NCBI GenBank assembly: GCA_001596155.1
Contig: CP014771.1
Span: forward strand, 4,154,001 to 4,218,000
DNA: 64,000 nt
Reading direction: 5' to 3'
DNA from: Hymenobacter psoromatis
Lineage (GTDB): Bacteria > Bacteroidota > Bacteroidia > Cytophagales > Hymenobacteraceae
Shown: positions 42,320 to 50,706 of the stretch, one piece after another
Position numbering within the stretch: position 1 is the stretch's first letter
How the letters are laid out: every line of letters starts with the position of its first letter
Translations under genes and position numbers: made by a program
Notes under the pieces: model-generated
Seen by the model: the letters and a program-made list of their open reading frames with translations, nothing else
Database searches by the model: none
Told to the model about the DNA's origin: nothing

Positions 42320-43525
42320 ATGAACTCCGTCGCCACCCTACCCCTCTCGCGCATTCAAGCCTTGCACTGCGCCCAGTGCGGCGCTGAATACTCGGCTTTC
42401 CAGCTACAGGCTGTGTCGGCTTGCTGCCAGCAGCCACTCGTGGCCGCTTACGACCTGCATGAGCCGTTGAGCCGCAAGGCTGGTATCAACCTGGCCGACA
42501 GCTCGATGTGGCGCTATGGCGCGCTCTTACCCCTGCTCGATGAGGCCAACAAGGTAACCCTGGGCGAGGGCATGACGCCCCTGCTGGCCCTACCCCGGCT
42601 GGCAGCTCACTACGGCCTCAACAACTTGCTGCTCAAGGATGAAGGCCAGAACCCGACCGGCTCCTTCAAGGCGCGCGGCCTGAGCATGGCTATTTCCAAG
42701 GCCAAGGAGCTGGGCACCACCGGCTGCATCATCCCCACGGCCGGCAACGCGGGGGTGGCGATGGCCGCCTACTGCGCCCGCGGCGGCCTGGCCGCCACCG
42801 TAGTGATGCCGCGCCACACGCCGGAGGCATTCAAGGAAGAATGCTATTGGTACGGCGCGCGGGTGGAGCTGGTAGATGGCCTCATCAGCGACTGCGGAGC
42901 CCGCGTGCGCCAGCTCAACGCCGGCGGCGAATTGCTCGATATCTCGACCCTCAAGGAGCCCTACCGCCTCGAAGGCAAGAAAACGATGGGCTACGAAATC
43001 GCGGAGCAGCTCAACTGGCAGCTGCCCGACGTGCTGCTCTACCCCGCTGGCGGCGGCACCGGCCTCATCGGTATCTGGAAGGCGTTTCAGGAAATGAAAG
43101 CCCTGGGCTGGCTCGCGCCCGAAACCCAGCTGCCGCGCATGGTGGCTGTGCAGGCCGAAAACTGCTGCCCACTGCTCGAAACCTACCTCGGCCGCCAGCC
43201 CAACTGCCACAACTATCAGGGCCGCCCCACGCTGGCCAACGGCCTGGCCGTGCCGCACCCCCTGGGCGAGCCGCAGATGCTGCAAGTGCTCCGCGAGTCG
43301 CACGGCACGGTAGTGGCTGTCAGCGAGGAAGATATGCTGGAAGGGATGCGCGAGCTGGGCCGCCACGAGGGCCTGTTCGTGGCTCCTGAGGGCGCGGCCG
43401 TCTGGATGGCCGCCCGCCAATTGCTGGCCGCCGGCTGGCTGCGCGCCGACGAGCGCATCCTGCTTTTAAACACTGGCAATGGCCAGAAATACATGAGTAA
43501 CGTGGCTGGGCGGGCGGGAGGGTAA
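42320..43525 (+). CDS. thrC: Threonine synthase
   Basis: 401 residues from the ATG at 42320. The longer frame starts inside the LysR gene and is rejected. A PLP enzyme that converts O-phosphohomoserine to threonine. The N-terminus has a zinc-ribbon-like set of cysteines ('HCAQCGAEYSAF', 'VSACCQQPL') typical of this class. The PLP lysine is in 'NPTGSFKARGLSMAI' (about residue 118) and the phosphate loop is 'IPTAGNAGVAMAAYCARGG'. 'LYPAGGGTGLIGIWKAFQE' is also diagnostic. Other threonine biosynthesis genes are not adjacent. A GACCTTTG box ends 4 nt before the ATG, which suggests leaderless mRNA. Confidence 0.92.
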   Translation: MNSVATLPLSRIQALHCAQCGAEYSAFQLQAVSACCQQPLVAAYDLHEPLSRKAGINLADSSMWRYGALLPLLDEANKVTLGEGMTPLLALPRLAAHYGLNNLLLKDEGQNPTGSFKARGLSMAISKAKELGTTGCIIPTAGNAGVAMAAYCARGGLAATVVMPRHTPEAFKEECYWYGARVELVDGLISDCGARVRQLNAGGELLDISTLKEPYRLEGKKTMGYEIAEQLNWQLPDVLLYPAGGGTGLIGIWKAFQEMKALGWLAPETQLPRMVAVQAENCCPLLETYLGRQPNCHNYQGRPTLANGLAVPHPLGEPQMLQVLRESHGTVVAVSEEDMLEGMRELGRHEGLFVAPEGAAVWMAARQLLAAGWLRADERILLLNTGNGQKYMSNVAGRAGG

Positions 43526-43545
43526 TTGCCCCCGACCTTTGCGCC

Positions 43546-45381
43546 ATGCGCATTCTGCACGTTCTGTCCGCCAACTTTTTCGCTGGCTCGGTGGCCTACG
43601 CCGTGGCCCTGGCCGAGGCCCACCACCGTGAGGGTCATCAGGTGTGGCTGGCCTCCGACGCGGCAGTTTTACCCACGGTGGCGGCGCAGGTGCAGCTGCC
43701 CATCAGCCAGCGCAAATACGGCCAGCGACTGCGCAATATTCAGGCCCTGCGCCAATTGGTAACAACCCACCAAATTGACGTGGTGCACGCCCACTCGCGG
43801 GCCGCGAGCTGGGTTAGCTACTTCGCTCTCAAGGGCTTGCTGGTGCCGCTGGTAAGCACCGTGCACGGCCGCCAGCACCTGCATACATCTACTTCGCTGT
43901 TTGATATTTATGGCCAGAAGGTCATCGCCATCTGCGAAAACCTGGCCGAGCACCTACGGGAAGAGGTGCAGATGGACCCGGCCAAAATTGTAATGGTGCC
44001 GAATGGAGTGGCGTTCACGCCAACGATTACAGCGGAGTCCCGTGAGGTAAGCCGCCTGGCCTTCATCGGCCGCTTCAACGGCCCGAAAGGCGAGCGCGCC
44101 GCCGCGCTGCTCCAGCACGTTTTCCCGCCGCTGCTGGCGGAGTTTTCGCAGCTGCGCGTGGCCCTTATTGGGGGGGAAATGGAGCAGCTGCCCGCAGCCG
44201 GTAAAACGGCCCTCGCGCAGCTGCAAAGCCAATATGGCGAGCGGTTGGAAGTCATTGGCTTTACGGATGACGTGGCGGGCTGGCTCCTGAAAACCGACCT
44301 CGTTATTGGGGCCGGGCGGGTGGTGATGGAGGCCCTGGGCGCGGGCCGCGCCGTGCTGGCGCTGGGCGAGGCGCTGTACGTGGGGCCGGTTACGCTGGAA
44401 AACTACGCTGAGGCGGCTGCCTCCAACTTCGGCGACATCTCGGCTCGATTAGGGGGGGTAGGGAAATTTGACCCCGCGCCGGTGCTGGCTGATGCGCGGG
44501 CCTTTCTGGCGCGGCCGCACCGGGTAGCGCCGGCCCTGGCGGCGCAAGTGCGCCACGACTACGACCTGGCCCGCGTGGCGGCGCGGGTGCTAGGCGTGTA
44601 CGAATCGGCGCGCATGGCGCGGGCCGTGCCAGAGTTTATTCCGGTGCTCATGTACCACAAAATTCCCGACGCGCCCATCGCCACCAAGCACCAGATTTTC
44701 GTCACGAAGGAAAATTTTGCGAAGCATCTGGCGTATTTCAAAAGCCACGCTATCACACCGATAACCTTCCGCGACTACCAGGATTTTGCCAGCGGCCGGC
44801 GGCCGCTGGCCGAGTTTCCCAAGCGGCCCATCGTGCTGACATTTGACGACGGCTACACCGATAACTACACCAACCTGCTGCCGCTCATGCAACAGTACGG
44901 CTACCGGGGCGTGCTCTACCTGCTCGGCGATTTTGAGGTGCGCCACAACCAGTGGGACCTCGCCGTGGACCCCACCGAGCCCCGTGCCGATATCATGAAC
45001 GAAGCCCAGAAGCGCGCTTTCGTGGCCGCTGGCTGGGAAATCGGCGCGCACACCCAAACTCACCCGCGCCTGGCCGCCCTACCCCCCGCCGAAGCCGCCG
45101 CCGAAATCAGCCAGAGCAAAGCCGAATTGGAACGCCGGTTAGGAATTGAAATCCAGTCTTTTGCCTATCCCTACGGCGACTTTAGTCCCGAAACCAAGCG
45201 CCTCGTGGCCGAGGCCGGCTTTCGCTTCGCCGTGGCCACAGACAGCGGCGGCCTGCACCTGGAAGACGACCGTCTGCAAATCTTCCGCATCAATATGTTT
45301 CCGCACGAAACGGGGGGTAGCCTGTTCAAGAAAACCGCGCCCTGGTACCGCCGCTACTACCGCTGGAAACGGGGGAGGTAA
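43546..45381 (+). CDS. GT4 glycosyltransferase fused to a NodB-type polysaccharide deacetylase
   Basis: 611 residues, two domains. Residues about 1-350 are a GT-B glycosyltransferase of family 4: 'ILHVLSANFFAGSVAYAVAL', 'IDVVHAHSRAASWVSYFAL', 'VVMVPNGVAFT'-type 'KIVMVPNGVAFTP', 'LAFIGRFNGPKGERAAALLQ' and 'VVMEALGAGRAVLALGEALY'. From about 365 comes a carbohydrate esterase 4 domain: 'FIPVLMYHKIPD', 'RPIVLTFDDGYTDNYTNLLP' (metal Asp in TFDDG, about 432), 'WEIGAHTQTHPRLAALPP' (His pair) and 'IQSFAYPYGDFSPETKRL'. It probably builds and trims a surface glycan in the same pathway. Substrates are unknown. A GACCTTTG box ends 4 nt before the ATG. Confidence 0.9.
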   Translation: MRILHVLSANFFAGSVAYAVALAEAHHREGHQVWLASDAAVLPTVAAQVQLPISQRKYGQRLRNIQALRQLVTTHQIDVVHAHSRAASWVSYFALKGLLVPLVSTVHGRQHLHTSTSLFDIYGQKVIAICENLAEHLREEVQMDPAKIVMVPNGVAFTPTITAESREVSRLAFIGRFNGPKGERAAALLQHVFPPLLAEFSQLRVALIGGEMEQLPAAGKTALAQLQSQYGERLEVIGFTDDVAGWLLKTDLVIGAGRVVMEALGAGRAVLALGEALYVGPVTLENYAEAAASNFGDISARLGGVGKFDPAPVLADARAFLARPHRVAPALAAQVRHDYDLARVAARVLGVYESARMARAVPEFIPVLMYHKIPDAPIATKHQIFVTKENFAKHLAYFKSHAITPITFRDYQDFASGRRPLAEFPKRPIVLTFDDGYTDNYTNLLPLMQQYGYRGVLYLLGDFEVRHNQWDLAVDPTEPRADIMNEAQKRAFVAAGWEIGAHTQTHPRLAALPPAEAAAEISQSKAELERRLGIEIQSFAYPYGDFSPETKRLVAEAGFRFAVATDSGGLHLEDDRLQIFRINMFPHETGGSLFKKTAPWYRRYYRWKRGR

Positions 45382-45397
45382 GGCCGGGAATGATTCG

Positions 45398-45760
45398 TCA
45401 GGCGGCCACGTAGCCGGGTACGTCCGCCAGGCGATAGTACACGGGCAGGCCCCGCGCCAGGGCCAGGCGCACGTCTTCGTCGGCTCCGGCCGAGGCCCCT
45501 TTGAGGCGCAGTATGGCTTCGCAATGGGCCAGCAGCCGGTGGGCGGCGGGGTAGAGAATTTCCTCGTAGGCTGCATCGCCGGGCCGGGCCGAGCCCGCCA
45601 GCCGCAGCAGCGGCAGGGCCAGCCACTCGCCGATGACGGGCAGGTGGCCGGCGCGGAACAGGGGTAGGGCGGCGGCTTCGAGGCGAGCGAGGTTGGCCGC
45701 CATGCGGGCGGGGTCGTCGTGGGTGCCGCTGCGGTAGGGTCCGGCAATCAGAATGAGCAT
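45398..45760 (-). CDS. DUF4406 / nucleoside deoxyribosyltransferase-like protein
   Basis: 120 residues. The N-terminal 'LILIAGPYRSGTHDDPARMA' resembles the first strand and loop of the nucleoside 2-deoxyribosyltransferase fold, with a later 'HCEAILRLKGASAGADEDVR' matching the strand with an acidic residue that follows. DUF4406 proteins share this fold, but their activity is not known. It follows nudK on the same strand after 31 nt, so the two may form a nucleotide-related operon. It is convergent with the GT4/deacetylase fusion, 16 nt away. Confidence 0.65.
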   Translation of the reverse strand: MLILIAGPYRSGTHDDPARMAANLARLEAAALPLFRAGHLPVIGEWLALPLLRLAGSARPGDAAYEEILYPAAHRLLAHCEAILRLKGASAGADEDVRLALARGLPVYYRLADVPGYVAA

Positions 45761-45791
45761 TTGGGAAATGACGTAAGTAGTTGAAAATAAG

Positions 45792-46367
45792 TTATTTTTC
45801 TAATTGCAGTAAGCGCAGGTGCTGCAAGAGAATAATCGTTTTGCCGTCCTGGATTTCGCCGCTCGCCACCATTGCCAGAGCTTGAGTTAATGGCAGTTCC
45901 AGCACCTCAATCTCCTCTTCGTCAATGCCGCCGCCAGCCCGCCGCTCGGTGGCGGCCGAATACTCGGCCAGGTAAAAAAACAGCCGCTCCGTTACCGAGC
46001 CGGGGCTCATGTAGGCTTCCAGCACGCGGCGCACGGCGGTGAGACGGTAGCCGGTTTCCTCCTGCGTTTCGCGCACGATGGCCGCGTCGGGGTGCTCCTG
46101 GTCGAGCAGGCCGGCGCAGGTTTCAATGAGCATTCCCGACGGATTACCGTTGACGAAGGTGGGTAGGCGAAACTGCCGGGTCAGGATAACCGTGTCGGCC
46201 GCCGGGTTGTGTAGCAGGATGGTGGCCCCATTGCCCCGGTCGTAGGCTTCGCGGGAGTGGGTTTCCCACGCGCCGTTTTTGCGTTGATAATCAAAAGTGA
46301 TTTTGCGCAGGGTATACCAGTCATCGGCTAAAACTGTCTGTTCCCGCAGGCGAATTCGTTCGTTCAT
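45792..46367 (-). CDS. nudK: Nudix hydrolase, GDP-mannose pyrophosphatase (NudK-like)
   Basis: 191 residues. The Nudix box 'GLLDQEHPDAAIVRETQEET' (GX5EX7REXXEE, about 85-107) holds the catalytic glutamates. 'ILTRQFRLPTFVNGNPSGML' and 'MSPGSVTERLFFYLAEYS' are characteristic of the NudK/ADP-ribose pyrophosphatase branch, in which NudK splits GDP-mannose. ADP-ribose remains a possible substrate. It leads a two-gene operon with the DUF4406 gene and is divergent from the DeoR regulator across 71 nt. Confidence 0.85.
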   Translation of the reverse strand: MNERIRLREQTVLADDWYTLRKITFDYQRKNGAWETHSREAYDRGNGATILLHNPAADTVILTRQFRLPTFVNGNPSGMLIETCAGLLDQEHPDAAIVRETQEETGYRLTAVRRVLEAYMSPGSVTERLFFYLAEYSAATERRAGGGIDEEEIEVLELPLTQALAMVASGEIQDGKTIILLQHLRLLQLEK

Positions 46368-46438
46368 GCTTGAAAAATTGTTCGTTTGGGTTCTAATGAG
46401 TTTCTTTGTGTTCTTTTAACGCAAGGTAGGCTTTCCGC

Positions 46439-47191
46439 ATGAATTTCCAACTCCGTAAGCACTACATTCTGACCACTTTGGAGCAGCAGCGCAGCCTGAG
46501 CGTGGCCGTCGTGGCCGCGCACCTGGGCACCACGCCCATCACCGTGCGCCGCGATTTGGCCGAGCTGGAAAGCCAGGGGCTAGTGGTGCGCACGCACGGC
46601 GGGGCCGTGCTGCCGAGCGTGGCCCGGCACCCGGTCGCCTTCGCCCGCAAAGCCGCCGTCAACCTGCCGCAGAAAGCGCACATCTGCCAGCTGGCTGCCC
46701 GGCAGGTGGCCGAGGGCGACACCATTTTTATGGACTGCGGCAGCACCACGTTTCCCTTGTGCGCCCTGATTCGGCATTTGCGCATCCGCGTGATTACCAA
46801 TTCGCTACCTGTGCTGTTTGAGCTGGTCGGCTCGGCCGCGCAGGTGGTCATCGCCGGGGGCGAGGTGGATGCCGGGCGGCAGGCCGTGCACGGCGCGCTG
46901 GCCGCGGAGCACCTGCGCCGCTACACCTTCGACCAGGCTTTTCTGGGTGTCGATGGCCTGTCGCTGAGCCGGGGCCTGAGCGCCAACGGCGAGCCCGAAG
47001 CCAGTATCAGCCAAGCCGTGCTGGCCGGAGCCCGCCGCGCGTTCCTGCTCTGCGATTCCAGCAAGCTGGAGCAGGATAAGTACCTGCAATTTGCCCCGCT
47101 CAGCGCCATTCATACCCTCATCACCGATGCGCAGGCCGACCCGGCCATACTGGCCCGCTACGAAGAAGCCGGCCTGCGCGTCCTGCGCTGA
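46439..47191 (+). CDS. DeoR/GlpR-family transcriptional regulator
   Basis: 250 residues. The N-terminal DeoR helix-turn-helix is 'RKHYILTTLEQQRSLSVAVV' followed by 'HLGTTPITVRRDLAELESQG' and the signature 'VRTHGGAVLP'. The C-terminal sugar-phosphate sensor domain has 'EGDTIFMDCGSTTFPLCAL', 'VITNSLPVLFELVGS', 'VVIAGGEVDAGRQAVHG' and 'KYLQFAPLSAIHTLITD'. Members repress sugar or nucleoside catabolic genes. The divergent nudK/DUF4406 pair is a possible target, by position only. The ATG is preceded by TAGGCTTTCCGC, which may be a weak -7 box almost touching the start. Confidence 0.92.
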   Translation: MNFQLRKHYILTTLEQQRSLSVAVVAAHLGTTPITVRRDLAELESQGLVVRTHGGAVLPSVARHPVAFARKAAVNLPQKAHICQLAARQVAEGDTIFMDCGSTTFPLCALIRHLRIRVITNSLPVLFELVGSAAQVVIAGGEVDAGRQAVHGALAAEHLRRYTFDQAFLGVDGLSLSRGLSANGEPEASISQAVLAGARRAFLLCDSSKLEQDKYLQFAPLSAIHTLITDAQADPAILARYEEAGLRVLR

Positions 47192-47291
47192 GCGGCCACC
47201 AAACGTAGCGGCTGGCAGGGCAGGCTGGTTTGAAAGCGGTAGTCAGCGCGGCGCGTTATCCCCAACGAACAACCAAAAACGACTAATGAAA

Positions 47292-48503
47292 CTACCGCAG
47301 CGCGAACACCCAGGTGTAGGCCACCGTGGCGTATAAGAATATCATCGTCAGCTGGTTAGGAATACCGAGCATGGCCAGCGCCACGGCCGCCGCGCCGACG
47401 GCGGCCAGCGCCCAGCCGGCCCAGCGCGAGTAGCCGTGCTGCTTGGGTTGCCCGTGCCCGGCCAGCCGCTCGGTGCCCACCAGCGGAAACAACAGCCCCA
47501 GCGCCACCAGCGCCAGCGTGCCCAGGCCCGGCACGGGGGCTCCTAACAACATTCCTAATCCAGCCGCCAGTCCTACCCCCAGCAAGGCCAGGAAGTGGGT
47601 CGAGTGCAGCGTCTGGGCCGGGCTGAGGGCGTAGCGCCCGTAGCGGTTCAGGCGCAGCAACGAATTGAAAATGGGGTCTTTGAACCAGCTCAAATAAGCA
47701 AAAACCAGGTAGAAGGGCAGCAGCCAGGGCACGAAGCGCGCCACCACGTAGGCACCCAGCAGCAGCCCGCGCCGCAGCCCCGCGCTCAAGGAATTGACCC
47801 AATACATGAAGCGCATAAACGTGCGATATACCCAGTGGCGGGCCTTGAGGGCCTCCACCAGCCCGGCGCGGGCAAAGTCGGAAGTAGGGTCGAGGCGCAG
47901 GGCTTCGCGGAAGTGGTCGAGGGCCTCTCCGGAGCGGTTGGTTTCGAGGGCTACCCAGCCGGCCTGGGCTTGGATGCTGCTGCTTTCGGCCCCGCGGCCC
48001 AGGGCGGCGCGGGCGGCGGCGCGGGCTTCCTGGCCCCGGCCCTGGCGGGCCAGGGCGCGGGCCTCCAGGCCGTGCAGGTCGGCGTGCTCGCTGTCGAAGC
48101 CCAGGCCGGTGCGGGCGGCTTGCAGGGCCGCCTGCCACTGGCCGCTTTCCAGGCGCAATTGGCCCAGCAAGTGGTAGTAGTTGGCATCGGCGGGGTCGAG
48201 GGCCAGCGCCTGGTTGATGGCCGCCAGCGCCGCCGCCGGCCGGTGCTGCCGGTGCTGCACCAGCGCCAGCACGTAGAAGGCAAAGTCATACTCCGGGGCC
48301 AGGTGAATGGCCAGCTCGGCTTCTTCCTGGGCCTGGGGTAGGCGTTGCGCGTCTTCCAGCAGGCACAGGGCCAGCAGGGAGTGCGCCACCGGCTCGTGCG
48401 GGTCGAGGCGCAGCTGTTGGCGCAGCTCATCGGCGGCCTGGGGTAGGCGGTTTTGCTGCATCAGCAGCTGCACGCGGGGCAGCCAGTCGGTAGAGTAGTT
48501 CAC
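47292..48503 (-). CDS. TPR-repeat protein with C-terminal membrane segments
   Basis: 403 residues from a GTG start at 48503 ('VNYSTDWLPRVQLLMQQ'). The first 240 residues are TPR-like helices ('AADELRQQLRLDPHEPVAHS', 'AALAAINQALALDPADANYY', 'EALDHFREALRLDPTSDFAR'). The rest has about four TM helices ('LLLGAYVVARFVPWLLPFYL', 'LALLGVGLAAGLGMLLG', 'VALGLLFPLV', 'LAAVGAAAVALAMLGI'). This suggests an inner-membrane scaffold with cytosolic TPRs. No specific function can be assigned. It is on the minus strand and convergent with the DeoR gene. Confidence 0.82.
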   Translation of the reverse strand: MNYSTDWLPRVQLLMQQNRLPQAADELRQQLRLDPHEPVAHSLLALCLLEDAQRLPQAQEEAELAIHLAPEYDFAFYVLALVQHRQHRPAAALAAINQALALDPADANYYHLLGQLRLESGQWQAALQAARTGLGFDSEHADLHGLEARALARQGRGQEARAAARAALGRGAESSSIQAQAGWVALETNRSGEALDHFREALRLDPTSDFARAGLVEALKARHWVYRTFMRFMYWVNSLSAGLRRGLLLGAYVVARFVPWLLPFYLVFAYLSWFKDPIFNSLLRLNRYGRYALSPAQTLHSTHFLALLGVGLAAGLGMLLGAPVPGLGTLALVALGLLFPLVGTERLAGHGQPKQHGYSRWAGWALAAVGAAAVALAMLGIPNQLTMIFLYATVAYTWVFALR

Positions 48504-49269
48504 GGGGACAAATTACTGAGCAGCTTAGTCTTGCTGGTCTTTAATGAACGCGGCTTTAGCGCGGGCAAGCATAGTTCTGCTTATAAAGAAGATAGGGATA
48601 ATCGACAAGAGTGGTGGTATGCCGAGCCGCAGATATTAGGTAGCTGAAGAAGCAAGCTACCAGCAGGTCCCAGTCAGCTATCAAGTTCCCGTATTGCGCT
48701 GGGCGGACAGCTCATGCTGAAAAATGGGGTCTTGCCGAGTCAGCCACCATGCTGGCTCAGCAGCTCTTCAATCACCACGAAGGCGGCCAACGTTTTGCCC
48801 AGCGCAAAAATAAGCCTCGGCGAGGCCCGGTTATAGGGCAGGGGCGGTGGGGCGGTAGCGCAGGCCCTCGCGGTATAATTCTTCGGCGGCTTGCGCTTGG
48901 CTGGCCTAGTATAGCAGTCCGCTCAGGTGCTGACGCAACGGCAGGTTGTCGGGCGAAAATTGCAAAACGGTAAGCAGCGGTTGCAGCGTGGCGTTGGACA
49001 TAAAATCGGGGAAGTACAAAAGCTGGTCAGTGAAAGTACGGCTGGCCGCCACTAGTTCAGCCCCGGTAGCGGACTGGAATGGCCGCGCCGTTGGCCACTA
49101 TCAGCCCGACTAACTTCATTTTTTTGAACGGCCTACCCCCGCGCCCCTACCCCCGCGGCCGGGCGCGGGGGTAGGGGACAAAATTAACCCCAGGAGAATC
49201 GGTTGGCTCCTTCTGGCCGGAGTAGGGTTCGCGACGGACATTTGTCAAAATATTTAGCGAAAAAAAACG
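48504..49269. other. Gene-poor region with a decayed gene
   Basis: 766 nt between the TPR gene and the aldo/keto reductase. The minus strand at 48740-49001 holds a broken TPR-like coding fragment; the rest shows only short frames. Near 49125-49180 are stacked GCGGGGGTAGGG-type words in both orientations. Confidence 0.6.
48740..49001 (-). pseudogene. Decayed TPR-type gene fragment
   Basis: From an ATG at 49001 the minus strand reads 'MSNATLQPLLTVLQFSPDN', 'LPLRQHLSGLLY', then a TAG (48906-48908). The frame continues sensibly as 'AEELYREGLRYRPTAPAL', meets a TAA, goes on with 'PGLAEAYF' and then needs a frame change to read 'LGKTLAAFVVIEELLSQHGG' before a stop. This is the pattern of a TPR domain ruined by two stops and a frameshift. 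I recall similar TPR N-termini on AAA+ ATPases in this group, but no ATPase part remains here, so that identification is weak. Confidence 0.6.
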
Positions 49270-50304
49270 ATGAACTACCGACTATTTGGCACCCGTACCG
49301 GGCTGCGCGTGAGTGAATTGGTATTGGGCACCGGCCTGTTTGGCAACACGACCGGCCTCGGGGCCAGCCCCGAGGCGGCGCGCGATATTCTGCGCGCCTA
49401 CGTCGAGGCCGGGGGCAACTTCTTCGACACCTCCGACGCCTACCAGCACGGCGCGGCCGAGCGTCAGCTGGGCGAGTTTATCGCGCCCAACCGGGGCGAC
49501 TTCGTGCTGGCTTCCAAGTACACCCGCACGGCGGCGGCCGCGCCCGCCCTGGCCCCGCTCGGCAACCACCGTAAGGCCATGCGCCAAGCCGTAGAGGCCA
49601 GCCTCCAGCGCCTGGGCACCGACTACCTCGACATATACCTGGCCCACCTGCCCGACGAAGTGACCCCGGTGGAAGAAATAGTGCGCGGCTTTGAGGACCT
49701 GACGCGGGCCGGCAAAATCCTCTACGGCGGCCTGTCCAACTTCCCGGCCTGGCGGGTCGCCACTGCCGCCACCATCGCCGAGCTGCGCGGCTGGGCTCCG
49801 CTCACGGCGCTGCAAGTCGAATACAATCTGGTGCAGCGCGAGGCCGAGCGCGAGCTGTTGCCAATGGCCGAAGGTTTTGGCCTGGGCGTGATGGGCTACT
49901 CCACGCTGGCGGGCGGCGTGCTCACTGGCAAGTACCAGCGTGGCGAAACCGGCCGCGCTACCATCATCCAGGGCGGGCCGCCCGCCGCCTCGCCCCACGT
50001 CGATGCCGTGCTCGATACCCTGCTGGCCTTGGCCGAAGAGCTGGCCGCCCCGGCCGGGCAGGTCGCCACGGCCTGGGTCAGCGCTAAGGGCGTGTTTCCC
50101 ATCGCTGGCCCCCGCACGCACGCCCAGCTGGCCGACTACCTGGCCGCCACCGCGCTCACCCTGAGCCCGGCCCAAATCGAGCGCCTCGATGCCGCTTCGG
50201 CCGTGCCCCGCGGCTACCCGCACGACCTGCTGGCCCAGCAGCGCGGCGCGCTCACCGGCAACCGGGCTGACCAGGTAACCTGGCCCGCCCGGACCGTTAA
50301 GTAA
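49270..50304 (+). CDS. Aldo/keto reductase
   Basis: 344 residues with the AKR TIM barrel. The catalytic set is visible: Asp and Tyr in 'FFDTSDAYQHGAAERQLG', Lys in 'FVLASKYT' and His in 'LDIYLAHLPDEVTPVEEI'. 'GKILYGGLSNFPAWRVA' and 'LTALQVEYNLVQREAERELL' are typical. The NADPH-binding end is 'GVFPIAGPRTHAQLADYLAA', where the family usually has a longer Arg-containing loop. It most resembles the YajO/IolS-type oxidoreductases. The substrate is unknown. Its last 8 nt overlap the convergent HxlR gene. Confidence 0.92.
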   Translation: MNYRLFGTRTGLRVSELVLGTGLFGNTTGLGASPEAARDILRAYVEAGGNFFDTSDAYQHGAAERQLGEFIAPNRGDFVLASKYTRTAAAAPALAPLGNHRKAMRQAVEASLQRLGTDYLDIYLAHLPDEVTPVEEIVRGFEDLTRAGKILYGGLSNFPAWRVATAATIAELRGWAPLTALQVEYNLVQREAERELLPMAEGFGLGVMGYSTLAGGVLTGKYQRGETGRATIIQGGPPAASPHVDAVLDTLLALAEELAAPAGQVATAWVSAKGVFPIAGPRTHAQLADYLAATALTLSPAQIERLDAASAVPRGYPHDLLAQQRGALTGNRADQVTWPARTVK

Positions 50305-50671
50305 CGGCGGGAGCTGACTCGGGCACCAGCCCCAATACGCGGTGTAACTGCGCTTTGTGGGTTTCTCCCCATTCGCCCAAGGCAGCAATCAGGGGTAGGA
50401 ACGACTCGCCGAAGGCAGTGAGATGGTACTCCACGCGGGGCGGCAGCTCGGCAAAAATCGTCCTGGTCACCAGCTCATGGGCTTCCAACTCCCTGAGCTG
50501 CGCGTAGAGAACGCGCCGGGCCGCGCCGGGTAGTTTCTGCTGAAGCTGGTAGGGCCGCCGCACGCCCTGGCTGATGAGGTAGAGCAGGCTGATTTTCCAC
50601 TTGCCGCCCACTACCTCCCGTACCAAATTCAGTCCGCAATGCAGCGAAATGGGAATTTTGCGTGGAGGCAT
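50297..50671 (-). CDS. HxlR-family transcriptional regulator
   Basis: 124 residues. The winged-helix HxlR fold is shown by 'LNLVREVVGGKWKISLLYLI', 'SQGVRRPYQLQQKLPGAARR', 'VLYAQLRELEAHELVTRTIF' and 'PPRVEYHLTAFGESFLPLIA'. HxlR proteins commonly sense aldehydes, quinones or disulfide stress and control nearby oxidoreductases. The overlapping, convergent aldo/keto reductase is thus a possible functional partner, although convergence is an unusual layout for a regulator and target. It lies 35 nt after the endonuclease III relative on the same strand. Confidence 0.9.
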   Translation of the reverse strand: MPPRKIPISLHCGLNLVREVVGGKWKISLLYLISQGVRRPYQLQQKLPGAARRVLYAQLRELEAHELVTRTIFAELPPRVEYHLTAFGESFLPLIAALGEWGETHKAQLHRVLGLVPESAPAVT

Positions 50672-50706
50672 AAAATAGTAAAATTTAAGGTAAAATGATA
50701 AATAAC

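Noticed and set aside
48749..48973. A 74-codon plus-strand frame
   Set aside because: It is antisense to the decayed TPR fragment and has no recognisable sequence.
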